Assembly: GCA_963669155.1 (NCBI GenBank)
Contig: OZ022597.1
Span: forward strand, 6,279,284 to 6,343,283
Direction of reading: 5' to 3'
From: Arbacia lixula
Lineage: Eukaryota; Echinodermata; Echinoidea; Arbacioida; Arbaciidae
DNA length: 64,000 nt
In this document: positions 42,911 through 53,355 of the stretch, one piece after another
How the letters are laid out: the number at the start of each line of letters is the position of its first letter
Numbering within the stretch: the first letter of the stretch is position 1
Made by a program: the position numbers and the translations under genes
Notes under the pieces: model-generated
Database searches by the model: none
Seen by the model: the letters and a program-made list of their open reading frames with translations, nothing else
Told to the model about the DNA's origin: nothing

Positions 42911-43262
42911 ACACGCACATACTTATTTTCTATTTCTTTCATCGCCAACTTAGCACCTCTTGCTGCCTACCTCTCCCTATATGACCGCTCAAACTCCCAC
43001 CCTGTTTCTCACATACAATACAATCCTTGTAATTTTCTAGCCGTTACTGTATGTCAACGTTTTAATTTTCTATGATCTTTATGAACTTCCGTTCCCTTCC
43101 TTTTAGCTCTTTTACGTCTCTCATCTCACTAATCATTATACCTGTTGTTTATACTGGTTTTTCTAATTGCCCATTTTGAGATAAAGTCCGCACGTCTTCC
43201 AATTGCTTAATGTCGTCTTCTCTCCCTCTCTTATTTTTCTCTCTATATATTATCTCTCCCTT

Positions 43263-43263
<1 letters not shown>

Positions 43264-43305
<42 letters not shown>

Positions 43306-43475
43306 CTCTCTCCCCCTCTCTCTCTCTCTTTCTCTCTCTCCCGTTATTTCCCTCTCTTACTCCCACACTCCCCCATGTTTTGCTCGAATACAGTTTTACA
43401 CACAGTTTTACACACACACCGACACACATACACACACACACACACACATACACACACATATTCGCACACTGTCTA
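43264..43475. repeat. (CT)n and (CA)n microsatellite
   Basis: CT run 43264-43302, interrupted CT to 43345, and CA at about 43400-43460. The interval 42911-43263 is pyrimidine-leaning unique DNA. Confidence 0.96.
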
Positions 43476-43820
43476 TCTCTCTCTACATTCATTTCTGTCT
43501 TTCTCTTTTACCATAACCTTCATGTTACATTTTGTTTAATTTCCGTTCGCCATCCTCCTCCCTGTTCTCCACCACATCACCCCTTTGCCTAGCGCACATC
43601 CTTATAATCATGCATGTATTCGTGACCATCTCTATACGTCCCGTCCGCCCCATTGATTCTGTCAAACTCAGTGCCCTACTTCTCAGCTTCATGCTTAAAT
43701 GCAAGAAAGCAAAAACTAACAATAAAAACATGCTCTCTATTATCGTAATTTCTCTACTTATTTGACCGCGTGATCCTGTCCATAATTATTGTGCAATATG
43801 CTTAACTTTCTGTTCACCCA

Positions 43821-43910
43821 TTAATCCGTTGTGTGCCAGCGAAGCGCTGTTCAATGCGTTTGTGTGCATTACTCGTGCAAAAATGCAGCAACGGGCGCAC
43901 GAATAGATAA
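43821..43910. mobile_element. ~90 bp TTAA palindromic element
   Basis: Left end TTAATCCGTTGTGTGCCAG. Interior GTGTGCATTACTCGTGCAAA reads as the reverse complement of the interior word seen in other copies (GCACAAGTAAT). Right end GGGCGCACGAATAGATAA. The loop is therefore inverted relative to, for example, 20766-20855. Confidence 0.65.
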
Positions 43911-45081
43911 GGCGTACTGAGATAAACATTTTGTATTCATCTATTCCATGATATACTCTGTGTTGTTTGTTTGTTAAGTTCTGCGGGTAGTGTTATATTT
44001 ATTGCTATATTTTCTCTGTACAATAAACAAATTATAATGTTCGTCACGCTGCATGCACGATTTTTTAATAAAAAAAATGATATCTTCATGTCTGAATTCA
44101 CTCCTCGTATTTTAAGATGCGCACTTTGCAGAAGTGTTTTCATGTAATATCTGCCTCCATTCTTGCTGCTTTCTTTCTCCATCTTGCTCAGATTCTCTTT
44201 TTTCTGTCAATACATGTCGTCCCTATTCATATACATATTTTTCAGGAAGAATTTCTTGAATTGCAGACCAATAGGAACCGCAATTTAAACTAACAGCACT
44301 GCGCGGGTCTTTATCGGTTTATATGTGAAAGTATTGGGGCATCGTAGCAAATCCGTTCAATGTACTCACTGCCTGTATTTTTGTGAATTTATATTCATCA
44401 TGTTTCTTCTAACTGATTGTAAACGTACATTGTACAATCTCTACTATCATTATCATTATGTCTACTGTAACTCCGTGGCATATTTTTTTAACGTGTATGA
44501 TTCTTTTACATGTTTCATGTCTATTCTTCTTTACCATCTCGTTTCCTAGAATTGGCTAACTGGCAAAACAGGGATACTACAAAATGTGCCCCAGCCATGC
44601 CAGTACGTTTCCTCCATTTACCGTACGTTCTCTTCTATCTTATTATTGAGTTAAGCCCTCTATTTTTATACGATACAGAAGTGTTTTCAAGTTTCCCCTT
44701 TATTAAATTCCTTTTGTTTATGTGCCCCTCCTTTTTTTCTTTTCATGAGATTTCTCCATCTTTCCTATCCTCAAGCTATTCTCTCCCCACCCCTAAACGG
44801 ATGCAAATCGAATACTCGATCACAGACATGCAAATGATCTATCTCACATTACGACAGCATCACATGTTTCGTCTATGGCATTAATAACCAGGGCAATGTC
44901 AGAGTAAGAACCTACCCCTATTTCTGGACGACTGGTTGTGAGTATACCTTCGTCGTCGTGCGCGGCCCCATACGGCAGCGTCAGAATGTCTCGAGAAGGG
45001 CGAGAAGAGACTATCTCGTCTTATTGAAAACTTCACCCATGCGGGTTTGGTTTCTTTGCTCTGCCTTTTTTGCCTCCCCCT
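43911..45081. other. Unique AT-rich non-coding DNA
   Basis: No gene. The 124-codon plus frame at 44510-44884 is AT-rich, phenylalanine/leucine-heavy and without motif. Pyrimidine-rich with a C15 run just beyond, at 45082-45096. Confidence 0.4.
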
Positions 45082-45159
45082 CCCCCCCCCCCCCCCGCCC
45101 TCCTTCCATCCCCTCTACACTCTGTCCATTGCTTCAAATTTCATGTGAAACTTAAAGAA

Positions 45160-45475
45160 CAGGGTGAAACTCGGCAGGAATCAGGAGTACACCCTAACGC
45201 TAAAAATAAACGTATATTAAATCTCATAGTTACGGGTTCACGATAATTTTCAGCAAAAGTAAAAAAAAAAACAAACAAACAAGAAGTCTACATACATAAT
45301 CGCATTGTCCCAGGCCTCTCAGCGCACGATGCGAGCATTACTCCAATTGAACGCACGCACCGGAAGGCGGATAGATGCGGACCATAGCGCAAAGCGGTCT
45401 CCGGTCTCTAGGCTATAGGTTTCGGACGACCCACCTAAAATATCCTTACAATGTACTGATCGCTATAAATTCACC
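45160..45475. repeat. Dispersed ~300 bp repeat, copy 2
   Basis: Full-length partner of 6365-6685 in the same orientation. It contains ACTCGGCAGGAATCAG, a poly-A insertion near 45262-45271, and the CpG-rich end GGACCATAGCGCAAAGCGG, CTCCGGTCTCTAGGCTA, GGTTTCGGACGACC. The outer ends AGGGTGAA (45161) and TTCACCTT (about 45468) are roughly complementary, which could be a short terminal inverted repeat. Confidence 0.75.
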
Positions 45476-46235
45476 TTCCAGCTCTAGTTCCAGTTCTATT
45501 ATTGGGAGGGAAGTGTTACTACAATATCTTTATCCCTCTTCCGTGGGTTTCACATAATTTAAAAAATATATATTTTAAAAAATGAAGCGACATTCAATTT
45601 TCCTTATATCCATATCTACTGGACCTTATCAAAGAAATTTTCAGATTAAAGACCTTTCCCGGTAATATTCTCCAACCTTAAATAGTCATAATCATGAAAG
45701 TGGCTAAATGTCATCTTCAATCTTAGATACCATAGCCACATTGCAACAATTGTGATTTTTTTATCCAGTGATTACAGTGACAATTATTATATGATATTAT
45801 AAACACGAAAACATGTAAATCACAAGCTAAACCAATTTCATAAATTGCTCACTGAGAGAAACTAAACTAAACTAACGCTATCGATGTTGTTTATTCGTAC
45901 TTTTAAGTATATTGTTTACTGGGTTTTATGTCCGAGCCTCACTCTTTCACGCCCAGTGAGATAACTTTGCGGCTAATCTCGCCCTCATTCACCCATCTCC
46001 ATCCGCTTTTCCCTTTTCTCTCTCTTCAGCGGCCTGTCTAGTTTTTCCCGGGCAACACTCTCTCTGGCCCCTTGTCGTCTGCTCGGCGAGCTCTAACTTG
46101 GCGCCAAAAAGTCGCGCAAAGTTCCACACCGTGTCTGGACGGATTTCATTACCTAACCATCAGGGACTGTCGTCTGCATTAATCAGTTAATCGAGCTTTC
46201 CTTAACTTCAAACCAAAACGTAGTTTGAGAGTACA
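45476..46235. other. Unique DNA with palindromic E2F site
   Basis: No gene. TTGGCGCCAA at 46098-46107 is a perfect palindromic E2F-type site in a GC-richer patch. ATTAATCAGTTAATCGAG near 46180 has homeodomain cores. Confidence 0.4.
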
Positions 46236-46395
46236 GGAGAGAGAGGGAGAGAGAGAGAAAGAGAGAGAGGGGGGGGGGGGGGGAGAGGGGCGGGAGGGAG
46301 AGGGGAGAGAGAGAGAGAGGAAGAGGTAGATACGGAGAGAATGAGAGACAGTGCAAAAAGAGAGAGAAAGGGGGTGAGAAAGAGAAAAAGAGCCT
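46236..46395. repeat. (AG)n with G15 run
   Basis: Interrupted AG and a G-run at 46269-46283. Confidence 0.95.
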
Positions 46396-46429
46396 TTTCA
46401 GGTTGATATGTCTATATTAATGTGCGCAT

Positions 46430-46640
46430 GTAAGTGTGTGTGCGTGTGTGTGCGCGCGAGGGTGGGTACGAATGGGGCCTAGCTAAGCAAGAGTAAGGTA
46501 TGCCTGTATGAGTGGTGGATGTAAGAGGACAGGAGGAAACGACACACACACACATATACACACAATCACACACACACACACAACTCCCACCTCCCTGCAC
46601 ATACACACGAAAACACACATACACTCATGTGTGTATACAC
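46430..46640. repeat. (GT)n then (CA)n tracts in opposite sense
   Basis: GT-rich at 46432-46460 and CA-rich at 46540-46640 form a loose inverted arrangement. A second pair follows at 46800-46872. Confidence 0.9.
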
Positions 46641-46825
46641 ACATACATATCCAGATAAATAGAGATAGAGAGAGATGAAAAGTCAGACAGAGAGAAGGGG
46701 GAAATAGAAAACAAGCATAGAAATCAAACATGCACACATAAAGTGAGGGGGTGTTAATAAAAAGCGTAATGAAGACGTAGAGGGAGTGATGAATATTACG
46801 TATGTGTGCGCGCGCATACTTACAT

Positions 46826-46828
<3 letters not shown>

Positions 46829-46865
<37 letters not shown>

Positions 46866-46872
46866 GCACACA
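46829..46872. repeat. (CA)n microsatellite
   Basis: About 20 CA units preceded by alternating TG and CG at 46803-46814, an alternating purine-pyrimidine sequence of the type that can form Z-DNA. Confidence 0.96.
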
Positions 46873-46974
46873 TTGACTACAGAAAAGGGGAGGTACAGGA
46901 AGTGGGCAGGGTACGGCACATTCTGGCTTGGTTTGTCTACATCTTGAGTAGATCAATGAAATGGTTAACCCTCT

Positions 46975-47000
46975 CAGTACCAAGCACCTATGGCAGTGAG
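46975..47000. mobile_element. Single end of the ~90 bp TTAA family
   Basis: TTAACCCTCTCAGTACCAAGC matches the sub-type end at 22674 (reverse complement) and 12147. No matching right end follows within 100 bp. The remainder to 47590 is unique DNA without a gene. Confidence 0.4.
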
Positions 47001-47591
47001 AGGTTGATAACTCGACAATCTGAATTTTCACTTTTCACGATTCATTATTTTTCTTTCAATATGTCTCGCACTTAACGTGTGTAAGACAAACCTCCCTGTT
47101 CAATTAATCAATGAAATTAAATGATATAGATTATTAATAACTTTGTTGTGCAAGGATTCTCGAACATTATCATAATATAGATAGTTTTGCTTTTGCGTTG
47201 GCACATACCTCCTAATATTACCAATAAACACGTTGATCTTTCTTTAGAAACATAATAGTGGTACATTGGCTACAGCATGAATCTATAATTATTATATCAG
47301 TTGTTATATACGATAGCGTTGCGAGAACACAGCACATTCACCATATCAATTTGAGTCAGGGGATCCATGCCAGGTCAAATAGAATCATTGCTTTTGATCT
47401 CATCACGCTCACGATGATTATGACTCACGTGCCACATAATATTGATTTCTGCTCCAAGCTAGGTGTACGTACCGCGGCTGTAGCGTGGCAAAAGGATGTA
47501 TCTGCCTAATGACCTTTCATCATGATTGACTTCATTCTCCATACAACGTACACAGAAAAGTTGTCACGCACAACGCATTCACGTTCAAATC

Positions 47592-47666
47592 TTGTTTGCA
47601 GTCATGTCCGCTTCCGGTTTCGTGTACTAGTGTGTGAAACCGGAAGCGGGCATGACTGCACAACAA
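47592..47666. ncRNA. Near-perfect long hairpin, unassigned
   Basis: The 25-base arm 47597-47621 is the exact complement of 47636-47660 except for one G-T pair, with a 14-base loop. Skipping one base at 47661, pairing extends five more bases outward. Each arm contains ACCGGAAGC in opposite sense, a strong ETS-type site. It could be a microRNA-like hairpin, a pair of ETS sites or the remnant of a small inverted-repeat element. The stem is more perfect than typical animal pre-miRNAs, so the RNA call is uncertain. Confidence 0.3.
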
Positions 47667-48894
47667 CAACAAATCCCAATGTGGCTGCGCAGTGCATCAT
47701 GGGATGACTTTTTCCTGTACGCGTATGGAAAAATGCCCCCATCTACGAAAGAGAATAAAGGTGTGGAATGGGTTCTATTCATTTGATTTCGATTTATTTA
47801 TTTGATTTTGATTTGTAGCAATCAAATTATACAAATAACGAGGTAGCATATCTTTAAATCTTTATACGAGAAGTTATTTTGCAAATGTAGACCATTTGGC
47901 GAAACTCTCTGTAAATATGCCATGAGTGTATTTGTCACCATTTATGCACACACATCCCATAAATAAAACGTTTGTCTAAAACACAAATGATTAAATAGTC
48001 ATTAGTACATCATAATCTTAGAAACAGACACAGAGGCAATAACGAGGATTAGCTATTAAGAAAACACGTTTCCAATACGGCCCCTTATTATCTCAAAGAA
48101 TAAACCAAAATCAAATACTCCCTTTTGCCGGGCGTCGACCTCTACCCTACTTGTTGGCTGATTTTACAAATTTTCATTTCCGAGTAATTCTAGCCGCGGG
48201 AAAATGTGATCGTTATCGGGGTAAAATGGGAAAAAGCCCTCTCCACCCCTTCCATAGTTTTGGTTTAATACACTGATGGATAGACACACATTCAACCAAT
48301 CTATCGTCACTTCTTTGTGAAGGTAGTCTAAAAACTGAGTCTCTTTATCGTTATATGTATGATTTATTCGGCAAGTTTTAAGTATGATTTATTCGACAAA
48401 AACAGTACATGAAACAATACAGTGTAAAGAAAATGAAGGAGAAATAGTACTTATACAAACATGACCAGAGTCTTTATCAATACCCCACTCCCCTCCCCTT
48501 CCCGTTCATATGCAATATTAACCCTACCTGTGCAGATAAAACAAAGCATAGAGTTCAGGAGGATGATTAAGTATGTGTTTTGATCATTATTTAAACCCCT
48601 GTTCATTTTCTATCGGTGACTGACAAGCGGTGTACACATAAAGCCATGATTCGTAGACTAATTTCTTGGACTAATTTCCCATAATGAGTGATGCGAAATG
48701 GATGTTGCACTTAGAGGATGGATGAATAATTGGAAGCTTGCTCTTTAAGAGGTCCTTTTGAAATGGATTTTATCGCCTGGAGAGGGTTTACGTTTACAAT
48801 CCATTGTTGAGGAGTGGGATGGAAGGGACAGGCTGGCTGTCAGAGATGGGAGGTGAGATAGGTATGATGTTTATTAGTAAGGTGAGGTCGGGAG
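47667..48894. other. Unique non-coding DNA
   Basis: No gene. GCGGGAAAAT near 48198 is E2F-like. Confidence 0.45.
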
Positions 48895-48998
48895 ATGGAG
48901 AGTGGCAGAGAGAGGGGAAGAGGTGGGAAATATATGCCTATATATAGAGAGGGGACGGATAGTGAGAGAGGGGGGGGGATGGGAGAGAGAAGGAGAGA

Positions 48999-49050
<52 letters not shown>

Positions 49051-49078
49051 AAGAGAGAGAGTGAGGAACATAGAAAAT

Positions 49079-49114
<36 letters not shown>

Positions 49115-49165
49115 CATAGAGACAGACAGGCAGACAAGCAGACAGACAGAGAGGGAGGGAGGTAG
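48895..49165. repeat. (AG)n, (ACAG)n microsatellite domain
   Basis: AG run 49003-49035, interrupted AG 49078-49112, then ACAG and GGCAGACA units to 49155. Frames on both strands are artefacts. Confidence 0.96.
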
Positions 49166-49895
49166 GGTAGAGTGTGTCTTTGTGTGGAAGGGTGTAAAGA
49201 GGAGACATGAGGTGGACTTTAAAACAATTAACAGCATTAGATGTGAAGCATTGTTCTTAGAGACAACAGACAACAAAGGAGGAAAGGGGAGCTGATGAAG
49301 ACAGACAAAGGTGCAACGTTAGCGAGATAGAAAGCAGATGAATGAAATTGAAAGTTCTTTGGTTTTCTTTATTGCATACATATATTACCTCTACATATAT
49401 GTCGACGTGTATACGAGTCTTTGACAATTAAAGTAAACTACATTATCCTTCTAATTTTAAAGTTGGTTCATTATCAACTTCTTGACAATGCCGCAATCCC
49501 TTGTATTTCCGGTTTCACAAATCGGTGCAACCTTAGCAGTAGTAATGACTGCATGAATATTTTATACTGACGAGACTGCTGTTGACGTCACACAATGTGA
49601 GTAAAGGCGCGGGCGCCACGCCGACACATTACGCATACTAGTCTACGTGGAAGAGTGAACGTTGGTGTTACGGATGACGTCATCATAATCTGTCTCCTGA
49701 TACAAGGGCATAAGAAGAGTGTATTGTTTTAACAATTAGGGAATAAGCTTCGCGTCCAAAGTGGAATTCTATCGACCTTAATCTAAATTATTTGCCTGCT
49801 TTGTCCATTTGTTATCATGGCGTGTTTACAGAACCATGAACACCGGAAACAAATTAACAAATATGGAAATATTGAATGACGTTCCTACAAACACG
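49166..49895. other. Unique non-coding DNA
   Basis: No gene. GACGTCA occurs twice (about 49585 and 49677) outside recognisable elements, near a CpG-richer patch 49600-49680. Confidence 0.4.
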
Positions 49896-49986
49896 TTAAC
49901 TCTTTGTGTGCCGTAAGTGCGTTTTGTCACTAATAATACACACGAATCCCATTGAGCAGCATTTGATCTGGCACAGGAACGGTTAA
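49896..49986. mobile_element. ~90 bp TTAA palindromic element, complete
   Basis: TTAACTCTTTGTGTGCCG on the left; GATCTGGCACAGGAACGGTTAA on the right (as two adjoining words); interior TTTTGTCACTAATAATACAC. Both TTAA ends are intact, so this is one of the best family representatives together with 40589-40680. Confidence 0.85.
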
Positions 49987-50255
49987 TGAATTTCTTAATT
50001 TGTCCGTATCCACCCGCACACCCAAGTCCCAAAGGTCGTTATTACAAAGGTCTTACCAAAATTGCTTTCTATTAAGTATGTGATTGCTAAATGGAATTGT
50101 ATTCTTGAAGTGCCATTTCAAGGAACAATAATACAGACTCAAACAATACATTATTTTTAAAAAAGCGATGGGCGTCAGAGAAGCAACTTATTATTTATAG
50201 TTATAATTTCAGAATGTATGTGTGTTGAATGTATGGAGACAATTAAATAGGAACA

Positions 50256-50258
50256 GAG

Positions 50259-50305
<47 letters not shown>

Positions 50306-50745
50306 GAGAGAGACAGAAGAGGGGGTGGGAATGGGGGAGACAAATGGGAACAAAGTGAATGAAAAAAAAACGGTCAGACTAGCTGTACCGAGAACCGTAG
50401 AAAGAGAGGGAGTAGTGAGGAGGTCGGAGAATAAGAGACAGACAAGGGAAATAGTGAGAAATAGTGAGAGTGAAGACGTATCGGAGAGGCAGATAGAAAA
50501 ACTATACAGAACATGATATATATATGTATGTATGTATGTATATAGTAGAGAATGAGGATGTGTGAGAGAGACACAGAGAGAGAGAGAGATGTTGTTTGAA
50601 AGAGAGTGTGTGTATGTGAAAGAGAGAAGGAGGGAGAGAGTGTGTGTGTGAGAGAGAGAGAGACATAGAGAGAGAGGGGGAGAAAAAAGTGGCAGAAAGA
50701 GAGAGAGAGAGGGAGAGAGAGAGAAAAGGAAGTTGGAACAAAGAA
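50256..50745. repeat. Purine-rich (AG)n and (ACAG)n domain
   Basis: AG and ACAG at 50261-50312, a short GTAT run near 50525-50540, then interrupted AG and GTGT to 50730. Confidence 0.93.
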
Positions 50746-51120
50746 TGGAATAGGCTTTGAAGTGAGTATCGGCATAAGATGTGAAACCACTGCTATCTCA
50801 AATTACCACTAAGCTGATTTTTCCTGTGATTCGGGAGTCATTCATTCCTAGCGTCCAAAGTAAATATCCACTTCCCTAACGGGTCGGGCTTCAGCAGGGC
50901 AAATCTCTTCATCAAAAGTAGTTTCAAAGTGTTGATGTTAAAAACCAAGCAAACAAGCCCAAAACGCCAAAGGGGGTACCATATGGCTTATAGTGCGAGT
51001 ATGGTTTTGAGAGAGACGTCTGTCTATATTCGTGTCTAATTTCAAATCTTCTCATTGCTACTGGCTCATACGCGGTGTGTTTGCCTGTACGAGAGTACAT
51101 ATAGAGAAAGCTAACAAGGG
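50746..51120. other. Unique non-coding DNA
   Basis: No gene or notable repeat. Confidence 0.5.
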
Positions 51121-51172
51121 AGAATGGGAGGATGGAAAAGAATAGAGCGAAAAAAGAGAAAAAGAGGAGAGT

Positions 51173-51218
<46 letters not shown>

Positions 51219-51370
51219 CAGAGAGACAGAGACAGAGAGAGAAGAGAAAGAAAATGAAGAGGAGGAGGTGGAGGAGGGGGAGAAGGAGGAGGAGGAGAGA
51301 AAGAAGAAGACGTGGAAGGAGTAGTCAGGAGAGAAAGGAAGAAGAACGGAAGGAGAGAAAGAGAGAGAGT
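51121..51370. repeat. Purine-rich (AG)n domain
   Basis: AG run 51173-51213 followed by GGA and GAA triplets to 51310. Confidence 0.96.
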
Positions 51371-51489
51371 TTAACGTAATACGAGTTCATATAAATAACA
51401 CCGACATGAAGCAGAGCCAGAAAAAAAGGTATGAGAGACTGATATAGAAATAGAGAGAGAGAGACGGACAGACAGATAGAGACAGAGCA

Positions 51490-51610
51490 CATGTTAGACT
51501 TCAAATTCAAATTCAAAATTCATATTGTAGACTTATCACTTCACACCTTGCTTCTAGTTTCTTAGAAATGTATAATATTCGCTTTGCATTTATTGTCTAC
51601 TTTCAAGGTA
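51490..51610 (-). repeat. Possible 3' end of a non-LTR retroposon
   Basis: On the minus strand an AT-rich sequence ends in GAATTTGAATTTGAAG, a short tandem tail. Support is the tail only. Confidence 0.3.
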
Positions 51611-53280
51611 AAACTTGAAATCAAACATTGAAAGTGCTATTATGAGAAATATATACGTTTTGCCAGCAGATGGCGCAAATACAATGTAAAAGACGTTCAC
51701 TCAAAAGCGTTTCAAATGGAATGTTTGTATGATAGGAACTACGCTTTGGACAAAATCTAAGTGTCTTATTATGGAACCCTCTTTTTTTAGTTCAATGGTA
51801 AATATAGGAATTTCTCATTTGAAAATCTAAAATTGTACCCATTGGATGCCTCAGTTTCGGAAGTTTGCACTTGTAAAAATAAATATATGATAACCATAAC
51901 ACGAGATTCGACCTTTGTTTTCACATATCTGGATTTGATTTTACCTTCTTTAAAGTAACAAAAAAAATGTATACCAATTTATCGTACACCTATTGTTCTC
52001 ACGTGTGTGCCTTTGTATTTAGCGAATTGTATCATACTGTGTATCATTTTAAAATTGAAGCATTTTAGAATGATATTCGTTTATTTTTTAATGCTTAATC
52101 ACACTTTATTTGCGCATTTCATTTTCTCGATCTGTCTATCTGACATTTCTTCATCTCTCTATTTTCCGTCTGTCTCTCTTTCTCTGTTTTTCTCTCTCAC
52201 GCTCTCTCCTCCTTATATATTAATTCAATCATAGTACTTTTGATAAAGATCTATGGTAAAAATATTAAGTGAAATGTTAATTTCCGGCATGTTCACTACC
52301 TTAAGAGGTGTGGATCTCTGTTTTAGTCTCTGTCGCCCTTTGTCTCTTCCCCGCCCTCTGTCTCACTCTGTCTTTCTACTGATGTATGTTTCTCTTCACA
52401 CTCTCTCTCTCTCTCTCTCTCTCTCTCACTTTATTGCAAAATATTTATATAGGCCTATCATCTGGCATGTTCTTGTCGTGTATGTATTGACGAATAAACT
52501 CATGTAAGATAATCTCATAAAATCCTCTATCTAGGACCAGCCAGTCTCGCAGAATATCCTACCAAGAAAAGGCAAAATCGAAAGGAAACATTAACGGAGC
52601 AGGAAAAGTGCTCTTCTTCAAGATACATTAATTCGCAATGGATGTTACAGCCTGGCTACGTCAGAGGTGAAAAGTTCAATCCAGCGATGCTGTACGCCCC
52701 CGATCGCGCGAACGTCTTATACCGCCATATTCCTCTGCCAATTAACGGCGTATGTAAACGTGCATAGCGATCACAAACCCACGTCATAATATTGGCGGGC
52801 ATCTCGATGAGTCATCCACGCAGATATGCTACCGTCTGTCGTTTTCCCGCGTGCGCGCGCGCCTGCACGAACTCCCGCAGGCTGGGAGGATATGCATGTA
52901 GCATGCTCACCGTGAAATGCAATGTATGCGCGCGGGGCAGCTGGACATTAACCGAACGTACACATTACATTCGCACCTTTTGTGTCCGCTGTGTGCATCA
53001 GATTAGACTACATTTCGAATACGGCGTCCACGCTCACCGACTCACTTCCAGAACACAATATTGGCGTCGCGCATAGACACAGAATCTCCACAATGCGCAA
53101 TGTGCGTTTTTACTTATCGTAATGATAGTATAATCCAATACTTAAACAGAGTATCTCACGCAGCCTTAGATCTCCGTTCCCTCCTTTTGCGCCCCACAGA
53201 AGTCTGCTTCTTCTGTTTTTTACACCCATTTCTTTTTAATTTAAAATGCTCTAATTTATAGTGATGTGATGCCGGTGTCA
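51611..53280. other. Unique DNA with a CpG-richer patch
   Basis: 52130-52430 is pyrimidine-rich with a CT run at about 52400-52426. 52660-53090 is richer in CpG and holds a plus-strand frame whose first ATG is 52807 (about 89 codons); it is cysteine-rich with two CxxC pairs about 18 residues apart. I cannot link it to a known zinc-binding family. Confidence 0.3.
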
Positions 53281-53283
53281 GAC

Positions 53284-53355
53284 TGAAAGAGAGAGAGAGA
53301 GAGAGAGAGAAAAAAAAAAGATAAAGAAAGAGTGAGTGAGAGAGAGAGCGATAGA
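53284..53355. repeat. (AG)n microsatellite
   Basis: AG run, A10 and interrupted AG. Confidence 0.95.

Noticed and set aside
52807-53076. Cysteine-rich frame with two CxxC pairs
   Set aside because: The spacing does not match a zinc-finger family I can name, the region is CpG-rich, and no gene signals flank it. Kept only as a note in the region entry.
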